DNA of 64,000 nucleotides, from positions 2,542,001-2,606,000 of the forward strand of contig NZ_AP012273.1 in assembly GCF_000828615.1 (NCBI RefSeq), written 5' to 3'. Both the position numbers and the translations under genes were made by a program. This stretch comes from Thiolapillus brandeum. Lineage in GTDB: Bacteria; Pseudomonadota; Gammaproteobacteria; Chromatiales; Chromatiaceae. Below the pieces are notes generated by a model, which ran no database searches, was not told where the DNA came from, and worked only from the letters and a program-made list of their open reading frames with translations. Shown here one piece after another: positions 35,481 through 44,214 of this stretch; the stretch's first letter is position 1; each line of letters begins with the position of its first letter.

Positions 35481-36284
35481 ATGAACACTGTCAATCCAGG
35501 TGCGGAGTTGCACCTGCTGCAAATCAGCGACTGTCATTTGTATGCCGACCCCGAAGGAACCCTGCTGGGACTGAACACATTGGATTCCCTGCAACAGGTG
35601 CTTCATGACGCCTGCCAGGATACTTCCCCGGAGTTGGTCATTGTCACCGGTGATCTCGTACATGACGGTTCCCGCACTGGCTACCAGAACCTGGCACATT
35701 CGCTGAAAAGCGCCGGATGTCCGGGCGCTGCCATTCCCGGCAACCATGATCACGTCATGACCATGCAGAACACCCTGGAAAAGCGGGGAATCAGAACCAG
35801 CGGCCATATGGATATGGGCAACTGGCGCCTGGTGCTCCTCAACAGCCAGGTTCTTGGCAGGGAACATGGCCACCTCTCGCAACATGAGTTGGAAATTCTG
35901 GATCATGCCCTGCAGGACGCACCTTCAAACGTACTGGTTTTCCTGCATCATCAACCCATACCCATTGGCAGCCGCTGGCTGGATAAAATAGGCCTGGACA
36001 ACGGCGAAGCCCTGCTGTCCCGGGTGCAGGACGATCCCCGGGTCAAGGGCATCTGCTGGGGACATGTGCACCAGTCATGGGAAGGCAGACTGGGACATCT
36101 GAAGCTAATGGCCACACCATCCACCTGCATCCAGTTTTCTCCCGGACAGCCGGGCTTTGGCCTCGATACCGCTCCTCCCGGCTGGCGCGATATCATTCTG
36201 AGCGCCAATGGCCGGATCAGATCAGAGATACATCATCTCCGGCATATGCCCCAGGGACTGATCGCGGATTCAGCCGGCTACTGA
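35481..36284 (+). CDS. cpdA: 3',5'-cyclic-AMP phosphodiesterase CpdA
   Basis: This cytosolic dimetal phosphodiesterase hydrolyses cAMP. The calcineurin-like motifs are in order: QISDCHLY, VTGDLVHDG, IPGNHDH, FLHHQPIPIGSRW and GHVHQSW. At 267 aa it matches CpdA. Its 3' end overlaps the convergent sfsA gene by 15 bases, with no terminator in between. Confidence 0.92.
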   Translation: MNTVNPGAELHLLQISDCHLYADPEGTLLGLNTLDSLQQVLHDACQDTSPELVIVTGDLVHDGSRTGYQNLAHSLKSAGCPGAAIPGNHDHVMTMQNTLEKRGIRTSGHMDMGNWRLVLLNSQVLGREHGHLSQHELEILDHALQDAPSNVLVFLHHQPIPIGSRWLDKIGLDNGEALLSRVQDDPRVKGICWGHVHQSWEGRLGHLKLMATPSTCIQFSPGQPGFGLDTAPPGWRDIILSANGRIRSEIHHLRHMPQGLIADSAGY

Positions 36285-36977
36285 CAGATCGATTTCAACC
36301 TTCTCACCCACAACTATTCCCGTGTCCGTGTGCACCAGGCGCAGGGCCAGAACTTCCACTCCCTGCCTGACCACCTGCCTGAGAAGCTGTCCATACTCCG
36401 CGTCCACCTGATCGGCCGGACGAAAACAACGGCCCTCGGGACGGTTCAAAGCATACAGGATGACTGCCCGGCATCCCTGCTGGCGCAAAGCAGACAATTC
36501 CATCAGATGTCTGCATCCCCGCTCAGACCGGGCATCAGGAAACGCCAGACACTCCGATTCCAGCAGAGTGACATTCTTTACTTCCACCCAGGCGTCAGGA
36601 AAACCCTCCTGTTGCAACCGGAAATCCAGTCGGCTGTTCTGCCCGGTTTTGACTTCCCTGGTGATTTTTCCATACATTTCCAATCCGGGCACCCGTTGCT
36701 CATGGAACCCTTCCGCCACCACGGGATTGGTACGCTGGGTATTGACCCCCACCCACCCCTGGCCCATGTCCACCCGTTCCAGGGTCCAGGCCAGTTTGCG
36801 GCGGGGATTGTCACTACGGGAAAGCTGCACCGGCGCTCCCGGCACCCAGCAACCGGTCATACGTCCGGTATTGGGCACATGCGCCACCACCAGTTCACCA
36901 TTTCCGAGTTCCACATCGGCAAGAAAACGCTTGTAGCGCCGCAATATATGGCCATTGGTCAGAGGAGGCAATTTCAT
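36270..36977 (-). CDS. sfsA: DNA/RNA nuclease SfsA
   Basis: SfsA is a conserved protein once named sugar fermentation stimulation protein, with an N-terminal OB-like domain and a PD-(D/E)xK nuclease fold. Signatures are RRYKRFLADVEL, VAHVPNTGRMTGCWVPG, WVGVNTQRTNPVV, SRLDFRL, the catalytic AWVEVKNVTLLE, and FPDARSERGCRHLMEL. It is 235 aa, normal length. Confidence 0.93.
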   Translation of the reverse strand: MKLPPLTNGHILRRYKRFLADVELGNGELVVAHVPNTGRMTGCWVPGAPVQLSRSDNPRRKLAWTLERVDMGQGWVGVNTQRTNPVVAEGFHEQRVPGLEMYGKITREVKTGQNSRLDFRLQQEGFPDAWVEVKNVTLLESECLAFPDARSERGCRHLMELSALRQQGCRAVILYALNRPEGRCFRPADQVDAEYGQLLRQVVRQGVEVLALRLVHTDTGIVVGEKVEIDLSVAG

Positions 36978-37060
36978 GGGAAACTTCCAATACGGCCTTA
37001 TTTAAGGCAGGATAAACACCATAGAGTCCGCGTGTTGAGACGGGCAAAGGAGGGTAAAAC

Positions 37061-37813
37061 ATGCATTTTCACACAATTGCCATCATCAGTCTGGGGAGCC
37101 TGTTGCTGAGTACTTCGGCCCTGGCCGGGAACCGCCCCCCGGTACCCGGTTCCTACCGTCCCACAGACGGCAATCAGGTGCCAAACACTTCGGGCAATCA
37201 CCAACAATTCATACCCGCCAACCCTGGCGCCGCCGGATATCCGGCAACCGCACCAGCCCAGGGATACGCCCCTCCCGGCTACTGGAACAACAACGCCCCG
37301 GCCAGCGCACCCTCTTTCAACGTCAACCCCGGGAACATAATGAACAACATGTTCGGTGGAAACAATAATCTGCCCTACGGGTATCCAGGCATGACTGCTC
37401 CCGCCCGGGTAGCGCCCGTGTACGATCCACCCATTCCCGGTGCTGCTCCCTCCTGGAACTATGGCGCCCAACCCACATATACCCAACCGGCTTATACCCA
37501 GCCAGCCGCTCCTGCGTATAACACAGCTCAACCGGGCAATCCTGCCGCGAACGGTTATACACCGCCCGCAAACACCTATACCGGCAGTACCACAATAAGC
37601 CAGCCTCCGCCTGTATCTTCAGCCCCGCCTCCCCTTGAGCCGACCCCCAGTGGACAGGGGCACAGTTCCCTGAACATCAAAGCGGCTCCCCGGCCCTTTT
37701 CCAATCCCCAGGAAGCCGGACAAGCCTTCGTACAGCGCAACAACAGTGTCAGGACAACCTACGGCGGGAACGACAGCCGCTTCCGCCCGCCGGAACTCGA
37801 AGGTACGCCCTGA
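37061..37813 (+). CDS. Exported Pro/Asn/Tyr-rich low-complexity protein
   Basis: A signal peptide (to about STSALAG) is followed by a low-complexity sequence dominated by Pro, Asn, Gly, Ala, Tyr and Gln. It contains short imperfect repeats such as PTYTQPAYTQPAAPAY. No domain or cysteine is recognised; the C-terminal 50 residues are less biased (RPFSNPQEAGQAFVQRNN). It is 250 aa, with a clear ribosome-binding site (GGAGG). The protein may be an envelope or surface-exposed spacer; the role is unknown. Confidence 0.65.
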   Translation: MHFHTIAIISLGSLLLSTSALAGNRPPVPGSYRPTDGNQVPNTSGNHQQFIPANPGAAGYPATAPAQGYAPPGYWNNNAPASAPSFNVNPGNIMNNMFGGNNNLPYGYPGMTAPARVAPVYDPPIPGAAPSWNYGAQPTYTQPAYTQPAAPAYNTAQPGNPAANGYTPPANTYTGSTTISQPPPVSSAPPPLEPTPSGQGHSSLNIKAAPRPFSNPQEAGQAFVQRNNSVRTTYGGNDSRFRPPELEGTP

Positions 37814-37871
37814 GGAACCCGGGCACGGTGGATAGCGCTGAAACACACGCCGAAATCAGGGAAGTGAAGCA

Positions 37872-38315
37872 TTGAACCAAACCCTCAACGCATTCATCAG
37901 CATGGCGGCAGGCAGCATGGTTGCCCTGATCAGCAGCTGGTTGCTGGGTTACACGGCGGCCATACCCATGCCCACCGCATGGTTGGACTGGTTCAACGGC
38001 TCTCTGGGCGGTTATGCCGGTCTGGTGGCATGGGAAATGCTGGTGGTGCAGTTTCCTGGCGTCGGCCTGCTGGCTGCATGTATCGCCTTTCTGGTCGTCA
38101 GATACGTCGCCCTGCCCTGGTGGCAGGCCTGCCTGTTCATCATCGCCGGTGAACTGGGAACGGTTTTTCTTCTGTCCCCCCAAATCATCAGCCTTGGGGG
38201 ATTGTTGCTGCTGCAGCATGCCCATGAAACCGTGCTCATAATCTGCGTGCTCATAGCCGGTTATGTTTCAGCACGCCACAAGGCGGTAGTTCAGCGCGTA
38301 TCAAATCCCCGGTAA
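37872..38315 (+). CDS. Small multi-pass membrane protein
   Basis: The 147-aa product has four or more hydrophobic helices (SMVALISSWLLGYTAAI, GLVAWEMLVVQFPGVGLLAACIAFLVVRYV, ACLFIIAGELGTVFLL, TVLIICVLIAGYVSA). The TTG start at 37872 is preceded by GGGAAG. I recognise no family. The last 25 bases overlap the convergent acylphosphatase gene. Confidence 0.55.
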   Translation: MNQTLNAFISMAAGSMVALISSWLLGYTAAIPMPTAWLDWFNGSLGGYAGLVAWEMLVVQFPGVGLLAACIAFLVVRYVALPWWQACLFIIAGELGTVFLLSPQIISLGGLLLLQHAHETVLIICVLIAGYVSARHKAVVQRVSNPR

Positions 38316-38560
38316 GACTCCGGCTCTGTCAGAGCCTCACAATACACATTATCCACCCGGGACAGGGGAGATCCTTTCCAAAGCCATCGCTGGAGCGCCT
38401 CCAGGGCGTCCTGATCGCCACAAGCCGTGACCTGAACCGTGCCATCCGGCATATTCATGGCCTGGCCCTGGAGCCCCAGCTCCAGGGCCTTGCGGCGCGT
38501 GGTTTCACGGAACCAGACCCCCTGTACCCGTCCGGAAATCTGGCAGCGGATACATTTCAT
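38291..38560 (-). CDS. acyP: Acylphosphatase
   Basis: This 89-aa cytosolic hydrolase of carboxyl-phosphate bonds has the active-site stretch ISGRVQGVWFRETTRRKA (catalytic Arg) and the Asn in AMNMPDGTVQV, followed by GDQDALEALQRWL. The start overlaps the stop of the adaptor gene (ATGA), placing it last in the efflux/thioredoxin operon. Confidence 0.93.
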   Translation of the reverse strand: MKCIRCQISGRVQGVWFRETTRRKALELGLQGQAMNMPDGTVQVTACGDQDALEALQRWLWKGSPLSRVDNVYCEALTEPESYRGFDTR

Positions 38561-39108
38561 GGGGCACTCTCCCTGTCGGGTGTTCCAGCAACCTTCAGAA
38601 CAACCAGAGTCTGAATGTTCAGAGCATTCTGTACCGGCTGTCCTTTCCAGGCTCTGACTTCGACGATCCGGCCGGCAAGGGGCGCCCGGACATGACTGCG
38701 CTCGAGATCCAGCTGTGACTGCAGCGCTTCCTCCGCAGCCTCGGCCTTGCGTGCCTCGGCTTCCAGCCGGCCGATCTGCGCCTTTTGCAACTCATGATCG
38801 GATAGCAGGCCCTGGTCGTAGAGTTCACGGGCCCGTTCCTCTTCACGCAAGGCCTCAGCAAACAGGGCGTCGGCCCGGGAGGCAACCGCATGAGCCCGGT
38901 TCAGCCGTGCGCGGAATTCCCGCTGATCCAGAATCAGCAATTCCTCCCCGGCCTTGACCTGCTGTCCTTCCTGCACCTTTACCTCGGCCACCACACCGGA
39001 AACCAGGGTTCCCAGGGGCAGTACCCGTCCCTGCTTCGTCTGAACTTCAGAATCCGCAATCACCTGTGCCGCCAGGAAAAACAACCACAACAACATCCAA
39101 GCCTTCAT
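38557..39108 (-). CDS. Truncated efflux adaptor (membrane fusion protein family)
   Basis: After a signal peptide (WMLLWLFFLAAQVIADS) come both halves of a biotinyl-lipoyl domain (GVVAEVKVQEGQQVKAGEELLILD and SHVRAPLAGRIVEVRAWKGQPV) flanking a coiled-coil hairpin. The protein stops at 183 aa, lacking the beta-barrel and membrane-proximal domains of ordinary HlyD/AcrA adaptors. The start overlaps the TolC-like stop as ATGA; an in-frame extension upstream was discarded. It would link the outer-membrane channel to a pump encoded elsewhere. Confidence 0.8.
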   Translation of the reverse strand: MKAWMLLWLFFLAAQVIADSEVQTKQGRVLPLGTLVSGVVAEVKVQEGQQVKAGEELLILDQREFRARLNRAHAVASRADALFAEALREEERARELYDQGLLSDHELQKAQIGRLEAEARKAEAAEEALQSQLDLERSHVRAPLAGRIVEVRAWKGQPVQNALNIQTLVVLKVAGTPDRESAP

Positions 39109-40394
39109 CCGTTTTCCCCCTTTTCTTCCTGTCCGTCCAACAGTTTTCCCGCAAGGGCCCGCAACCGCGCCCGGTTGAGCAGCCACTGGAAACGGATTCG
39201 CGCCAATTCCAGTTTCACCGCCGAGGTTTGTACCATGGCATCCCCGAGGTCCGAGGTACGTTCCAGTTCATACAGGGTACGACTGCGATCCAGGTACAGA
39301 TCCCGGTATTCCTCCCGTACCCTGAGTTCTTTCGCCCGGCGCCTGAGCTTCTCCTGATCCAGGTGCAGATCCAGCACCTGCTGGCGAAGTTCCAGTTCCA
39401 GCCGGGACAATCGCGCCTGGCTGTCCAGCAACCTGGCCCTGGCCTTTGCCGCTTCGGCATCCTCCCGGCCACCGCTGTAGAGTGGCATTTCCAGCACCAG
39501 TGCGGCACTGAAAGGGGATGTGGAACGGGTTTCCCGATTATAGTAGTTGGCCAGCATTTCACCCCGCAGCACCGGACCATAGCGCCGGGCGGCGGCTTCC
39601 AGAGTCTGCCTTGCTGCGGTGATGCGCTGCCGCAGGGCTTTCAGAGAGGGATTGCCTTGCAGTACACGGGCATAGAGTTCCCCCACCTCAGGCAGATCCT
39701 GCGCCATATCCGGCACCGGCGGCAGCACCAGGTCTGCTGGCAATTCATCGGGCCGATTCATGGCCAGGGCCAGGCGCAGGCGCATTTCCCTTTGACGGGC
39801 AGCACTGGCAGTGCGCCGACTGAGCACTTTCTCATACTGTGTCTCATGCTTCAGCAATTCCAGATCCGACACCTGCCCCAGCTTGTGCCGCTCCCGGAGT
39901 TTATCCACCCGTACGAAAGCAATGGCAACAGCCTCATTGTCCCGGGTGTACTCGAGATCGGCCAGAAGCACATCAAAGAAGGCCTTCATCACCTTCAGCT
40001 GCTGGCTCTGCCGCGCATCCAGGCCCTGCCAGCGCGCCGCTTCCAGACCCGCTTCCGCAGACGCCTCCCTGGCCCGGGTATAACCAAAATCATACAGGCG
40101 TTTGGCGACACGCAACTGCGCCTGACTGTCATTGGTTTCCTGAAAGTTGGATTGTTCGGCTGGATCGAGATATTGCAACCGCCCTTCCACCAGTACGCTC
40201 AGGTCATCATCACTGCGGGTTTCCTGCAACTCGGCCTCGGCGCGGGCTTCTTCTGCCCGGGCCAGGAGTATCTCCGGGTGCGCCTCATCCGCCAGGGCCA
40301 GGGCCTGCTCCAGGCTCAAAGGCTGAGGCAGGGGATCCGCGCCTGCGCAAAGCACCAGCCTGGAAAGAACAACCAGCAGGAATATCCTTCGCAT
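39105..40394 (-). CDS. TolC-family outer membrane efflux protein
   Basis: The 429-aa product has a signal peptide and the two internal OEP repeats of long coiled helices (LSLEQALALADEAHPEILLARAEEARAEAELQ ... AARQTLEAAARRYGPVLRGEMLANYY, VLEMPLYSGGREDAEAAKARARLLDSQARLS). Trimeric TolC channels span the outer membrane and periplasm. It is in one operon with two thioredoxin-fold genes upstream and the short adaptor downstream. No RND, ABC or MFS pump is encoded here. Confidence 0.87.
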   Translation of the reverse strand: MRRIFLLVVLSRLVLCAGADPLPQPLSLEQALALADEAHPEILLARAEEARAEAELQETRSDDDLSVLVEGRLQYLDPAEQSNFQETNDSQAQLRVAKRLYDFGYTRAREASAEAGLEAARWQGLDARQSQQLKVMKAFFDVLLADLEYTRDNEAVAIAFVRVDKLRERHKLGQVSDLELLKHETQYEKVLSRRTASAARQREMRLRLALAMNRPDELPADLVLPPVPDMAQDLPEVGELYARVLQGNPSLKALRQRITAARQTLEAAARRYGPVLRGEMLANYYNRETRSTSPFSAALVLEMPLYSGGREDAEAAKARARLLDSQARLSRLELELRQQVLDLHLDQEKLRRRAKELRVREEYRDLYLDRSRTLYELERTSDLGDAMVQTSAVKLELARIRFQWLLNRARLRALAGKLLDGQEEKGENG

Positions 40395-40396
40395 TC

Positions 40397-40915
40397 TCAG
40401 TGCTGACGCTTGTAGCGGCTGAAACTCGTGTCTTTCCAGGCATCTTCCACGATGTATTTTCCCAGCAGCATGAACTCTGCAGCGTCCTTGGTCGCTCCGG
40501 TATAGCGCCCGTGTTTCATCGGCTTTCCATCCAGACCGATGAACTGGAACACCGGGGTCGCCCGCACCCGGAACTGCTTGAGGGAGAAATCCTTCATGGT
40601 GGTGGAACGACCCTGAAAATCACTGATTTCGATATCACCTTCGATATCCACACTGAAAATCAGAAAATGCTTTTTGAAGTAATCCTGTATGTCCGGCTGA
40701 TTGAGTACTGTATTCTTCATGCGATGGCAGAAGGGACATTCATCCATCTCAAACATCAACAGGATGCCCTTTTTGCCCTGTTCACGGGCATTGTCCAGCT
40801 CCTCGGAAAAATCACCAAAGGTCTGATCGAAGAAATACTGTTCCGGATCACGGGGTTCTGCAGAAACTGCAGTGCCCAGCACCAGAGCCAACAATAGTAC
40901 TGACAAGACTTTCAT
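40397..40915 (-). CDS. Periplasmic thioredoxin-like protein, CPFC type (SoxW-like)
   Basis: A signal peptide (to about AVSAE) precedes a thioredoxin fold with the active site Cys60-Pro-Phe-Cys63 in MFEMDECPFCHRM, and a cis-Pro in VRATPVFQFIG. CPFC and overall layout recall SoxW and other periplasmic reductases. It is 172 aa and ends 2 bases before the TolC-like gene. Its partner could be a Sox carrier or an efflux substrate; neither is shown. Confidence 0.82.
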   Translation of the reverse strand: MKVLSVLLLALVLGTAVSAEPRDPEQYFFDQTFGDFSEELDNAREQGKKGILLMFEMDECPFCHRMKNTVLNQPDIQDYFKKHFLIFSVDIEGDIEISDFQGRSTTMKDFSLKQFRVRATPVFQFIGLDGKPMKHGRYTGATKDAAEFMLLGKYIVEDAWKDTSFSRYKRQH

Positions 40916-40977
40916 GGCCTCATGTCCTCATGGTGTGAATGTCTATCCCCGTAAGACCGGGGAACACCGACAATTTT

Positions 40978-41463
40978 TTATTTCTTATTGAAATTCTTAA
41001 TAAAAGCTTCGATGGACTTGCCATCGACCGGCCCGACCTGGCGGGCCACTACCTTTCCCTCCGGATTCACCAGATAACTCGTAGGCAGAGCGGGCACCTC
41101 TCCCAGCACTTCTTTGGGATGACTGCCGACCATCAGTATGGGATAGGAAAGAAACTGTTCTTCCACGAATGAGCGCAGCCTGTCGGGCCGGGTATCCTCC
41201 ATATTGAGACCCAGTACGACGGCATCCTTATCCTTGTGGTTGTCATGGAAAACTTCCAGTTCCGGAAGCTCTTCCAGGCAGGGGGGACACCATGTCGCCC
41301 AATAGTTCACCAACACCCATTTTCCCTGATAGTCCGATAGCTTGTGTATCCTGCCATCCAGCCCAGGGTAGGAAAAATCGGCTGCTTCCGCCACCATCAG
41401 GGGAGCCGTAGTTGTCAGTAACAGGAAAGCAACAAGGGTAAATACATGTGATGGGCGTTTCAT
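40978..41463 (-). CDS. TlpA/ResA-type periplasmic thioredoxin
   Basis: The 161-aa product has a signal peptide, then a TlpA-like fold with YWATWCPPCLEELPELE (Cys59, Cys62), a NMEDTRPDRLRSF insertion typical of this group, and the cis-Pro segment PALPTSYLVNPEGKVV. Such proteins reduce disulfides for cytochrome c maturation or protect against stress. It is the probable first gene of the operon that continues into the CPFC thioredoxin. Confidence 0.88.
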   Translation of the reverse strand: MKRPSHVFTLVAFLLLTTTAPLMVAEAADFSYPGLDGRIHKLSDYQGKWVLVNYWATWCPPCLEELPELEVFHDNHKDKDAVVLGLNMEDTRPDRLRSFVEEQFLSYPILMVGSHPKEVLGEVPALPTSYLVNPEGKVVARQVGPVDGKSIEAFIKNFNKK

Positions 41464-41767
41464 GTTCAGGTTCTCTACTCCGGACTATCGGCACAGGCGA
41501 CCTGCTTCAGCCTGCAACAAGTGACATGCAAATACTGACACATTCAGCAATCCATATTCAAACAAACTTGCAGTTCACGACAAAACTGTGAAATCAGCAC
41601 TTAACCCGGGCGCCTTCTCCCGATATTCTGAGGCGGTAACATTTTCCACTGTTTGACAATGTTACTATTCATCTGGCGACATACCATGCCGGGTCAATAA
41701 AACAGGTGCGAGTTCATATTGTGGCTGTTAACATTGACGTGATATATCTAATTTACGGAGAGTTCTG
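41464..41767. promoter_or_regulatory. Divergent intergenic region between tlpA-like and pstS-like genes
   Basis: No gene is visible in these 304 bases. CACTGTTTGAC at 41647-41657 is an exact 11-base match to 4986-4996 in the sox leader; its TTGACA could equally be a -35 element, although no matching -10 is clear. GGAG at 41756 is the ribosome-binding site of the GTG-started pstS-like gene. No Pho-box was recognised. Confidence 0.4.
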
Positions 41768-42754
41768 GTGAAATACATCCTTCTCATGGCATTGGGCTTG
41801 GCATTTGCCATCAGCGGAGTTCAGGCTGCGGATACTCCGGACAAGGCGCCCTCGAATGCCGGGGAACAAGACAATGCCCTCCATTGGGCAGGATGCGGCA
41901 TTACCAAAAAGGCCTTTATGAAAGAACTCTCCACAGAATATGAAAAGATCTACGGGGTACCTTTCGTCCTGGAAGGCGGGGGCGCCACCAAGGGCATTCG
42001 CCGCGTCAAAAACCGTAGTGTGGACTTGGGAGGCTCCTGCCGTCCCAAGCTCTCCGGAGTAGCGGAAGAGCGTTTCGTGCACATGACGCCTGTGGCCTGG
42101 GATGCTCTGGTGGTCATGGTGCATAAGGATAACCCGGTATCCGACATCAGTTTAGGACAGATAAAGGATCTCTACGAAGGAAAGATCACCAACTGGAAAG
42201 AGCTGGGTGGCAATGACGCTCCCGTAGAACTGCTGGTTCGCAAAGGCAAGATTTCCGGTGTCGGCTATACTCTGCGGCGGCTGATCTGGGGCGACCCAAA
42301 CCAGGAATTCAAGGGCAGCAAGGAATACCCTTCCTCCGGTCCCCTGGAAAAAGCCGTTGAAACCAACCCCAATGCCATCGGCATCTCGGGCATCTCCAGC
42401 GCCAGCAAACGCAATGTAAAACTGCTGTCCGTGGAAGGCAAGACTCCCAGTTTCGAGAATATTCAATCCGGCAACTATCTGATGTACCGGCCTCTGTATA
42501 TTACCTACATGACCCGCAACAACCCACGCATCAGGGAAGTCAAACGTTTCATCTCCTTTGCCCTCTCCAAACGCGGACGGGCCATCATCAGAGCTCAGGG
42601 TGTGGTTCCCTATCTGGATGCCGTTGGCCTCACGGCCAAACAGAAAGCCCAGCGCCAGACGGTAAGAGAACTGCAGGAAAAGCATTTTGCCCAACAAAAA
42701 GCAGCTGCTTCAAAATCTGCTGACAAATCAGGGAAAAAGACCCAAAAGCACTGA
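41768..42754 (+). CDS. PstS-like periplasmic substrate-binding protein
   Basis: The 328-aa protein has a signal peptide (to about GVQAAD) and a PBP-like fold: EGGGATKGIRRVKNRSVDLGGSCRP, VAWDALVVMVHKDNPVSDISLGQIKDLYEGKITNWKELGG, AIGISGIS. This is the pattern of phosphate-type binding proteins, including the SGRP-like stretch varied here to GGSCRP. The C-terminus is a long Lys/Ala/Gln-rich helical tail (about 275-328). The start is GTG. There is no pstCAB nearby, so it may be a sensor or anion scavenger rather than an ABC-transporter subunit. Confidence 0.82.
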   Translation: MKYILLMALGLAFAISGVQAADTPDKAPSNAGEQDNALHWAGCGITKKAFMKELSTEYEKIYGVPFVLEGGGATKGIRRVKNRSVDLGGSCRPKLSGVAEERFVHMTPVAWDALVVMVHKDNPVSDISLGQIKDLYEGKITNWKELGGNDAPVELLVRKGKISGVGYTLRRLIWGDPNQEFKGSKEYPSSGPLEKAVETNPNAIGISGISSASKRNVKLLSVEGKTPSFENIQSGNYLMYRPLYITYMTRNNPRIREVKRFISFALSKRGRAIIRAQGVVPYLDAVGLTAKQKAQRQTVRELQEKHFAQQKAAASKSADKSGKKTQKH

Positions 42755-42849
42755 CCCGGACATTTATTGAGAACGCAGGAGAACGCTGCTCGCAGGATTT
42801 GTGGCTGCGGAACGATTCATGGACACTCTGTCTTCGCCCGGTGAGATTC

Positions 42850-44214
42850 TCAATTCCTCATGAAACCGATATCGCTGCCGGCGAAACGGTTCAAATGGGG
42901 AAACAAGCCGTGCAGATCCGCATCACCAACCCCAAACCAGCGTGCCAGAGTCGCATCATACTGATCCGTTGCCAGCGTTGGTATCAGACGCCCGTCACCC
43001 GCGTCATCCGGCCCTTCGAGAGTCAGGTCAGGCATGACGCCATAGATATCCCCGCCAAGTACACTGCCTCCCATGATCAGCTGATGGCCACCCCAGCCAT
43101 GATCCGTACCGTCGCCATTATTGGTCAGGGTACGACCAAATTCCGACGCCGTAAAAGTGGTGACATTATCCAGTTCCCCAGCTTCCGCAAGGGCATCCCT
43201 GAACGCCCGCAGAGCATCAGCCACCGCCCCTAAAAGCTGAGGCTGGGCATCGTTCTGACCGTCATGGGTATCAAAACCTCCCATACCCACAAAAAACACC
43301 TGTCTGGCAATATTGGCGCCCCCCATATCCGCTCTCGACGAGATCACGCGGGCCACCATGGCCAGCTGCCTTCCCAGATCAGTATCGGGGAAAACCGTGT
43401 TCAGAGGGTTTTGCTGTTCCAGCGCACCAGAAATCAGTTGATACAGATCCATGGAACGCTTCTGCACTCCAATGAATTGCTTTTCGAGCAGATTCTGGCG
43501 CGACTGAGCCAACAGACTTCGAATGGCCAGATCCACGGGGCCACCGTCGCCACTGGCAGCCTCCAGAGCTTCCGGCCCACTGTCCGCCAGAGCATATTGC
43601 ACTGTCTTCTGTCCCGCGAGGAACACGCTTTGCCCGGTAAGGGTGATATTCATGGGTAACAGTGACGCTCCGGCATTGAAGAACATATCCGCCAGGCGCC
43701 CCCCCCAACCAATGGGAGTCTGATCACCGGGAATCCCGGTTTGCCACTGAAACGTCTGATCACTGTGAGAAAAGAGTTGCGGAGGCACGGCCACCGATCC
43801 GTTGATCAAGCCTTCCCTGGTGACAGGTTCAACGAGGGTACCTACATTCGCCAGTACTGCCAGCTCTCCATCCTGGTACAGGGGCAACACAGGAGCCAGG
43901 GCAGGATGAAAACCGTATTCGGTGCGCTGATCACTCTGCACCGGGATGGGCAACAATTGATCTTTTGGAATTGCCAGATCACCCCGTATCTGCTGATATT
44001 GGGCATGTGATGCCGTACCCGCAGGCACGATCATGTTGGAAGAATCACTCCCGCCAAAAAGATAGACACACACCAACGCCTTGTAATCAGTGACTACAGG
44101 GGGATCAGCCAACAGCTGTTTCCAGGGCGCCATCAGGGTGGCGGGGAGCGCAAGGGAGCCGCCGGCCAGGCGGAGAAAATCACGACGTGAGAGTTTGCGT
44201 TTATCCATTTTCAT
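42850..44214 (-). CDS. DUF1501 protein with Tat signal
   Basis: The N-terminus is a Tat signal (KLSRRDFLRLAGGSLALP), then a sulfatase/alkaline-phosphatase-like DUF1501 domain: VCVYLFGGSDSSNMIVP, GFHPALAPVLPLYQDGELAVLANVG, VFFVGMGGFDTHDGQ, TFTASEFGRTLTNNGDGTDHGWGGHQLIMGG. It is 454 aa. Genes for DUF1501 and DUF1800 proteins regularly pair, as here (4-base overlap). The biochemical role of this exported pair is not established. Confidence 0.88.
   Translation of the reverse strand: MKMDKRKLSRRDFLRLAGGSLALPATLMAPWKQLLADPPVVTDYKALVCVYLFGGSDSSNMIVPAGTASHAQYQQIRGDLAIPKDQLLPIPVQSDQRTEYGFHPALAPVLPLYQDGELAVLANVGTLVEPVTREGLINGSVAVPPQLFSHSDQTFQWQTGIPGDQTPIGWGGRLADMFFNAGASLLPMNITLTGQSVFLAGQKTVQYALADSGPEALEAASGDGGPVDLAIRSLLAQSRQNLLEKQFIGVQKRSMDLYQLISGALEQQNPLNTVFPDTDLGRQLAMVARVISSRADMGGANIARQVFFVGMGGFDTHDGQNDAQPQLLGAVADALRAFRDALAEAGELDNVTTFTASEFGRTLTNNGDGTDHGWGGHQLIMGGSVLGGDIYGVMPDLTLEGPDDAGDGRLIPTLATDQYDATLARWFGVGDADLHGLFPHLNRFAGSDIGFMRN

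Noticed and set aside
39066-40406. 446-codon open frame antisense to the TolC-like gene
   Set aside because: It lies across a well-supported gene and is rich in Gln, His and Arg as expected from a reversed GC-rich coding strand.
42755-42849. Terminator between the pstS-like and DUF1501 genes
   Set aside because: Only a distant ATTGAGAA/TTCTCAAT pairing is visible, with a loop too long and no T-run.
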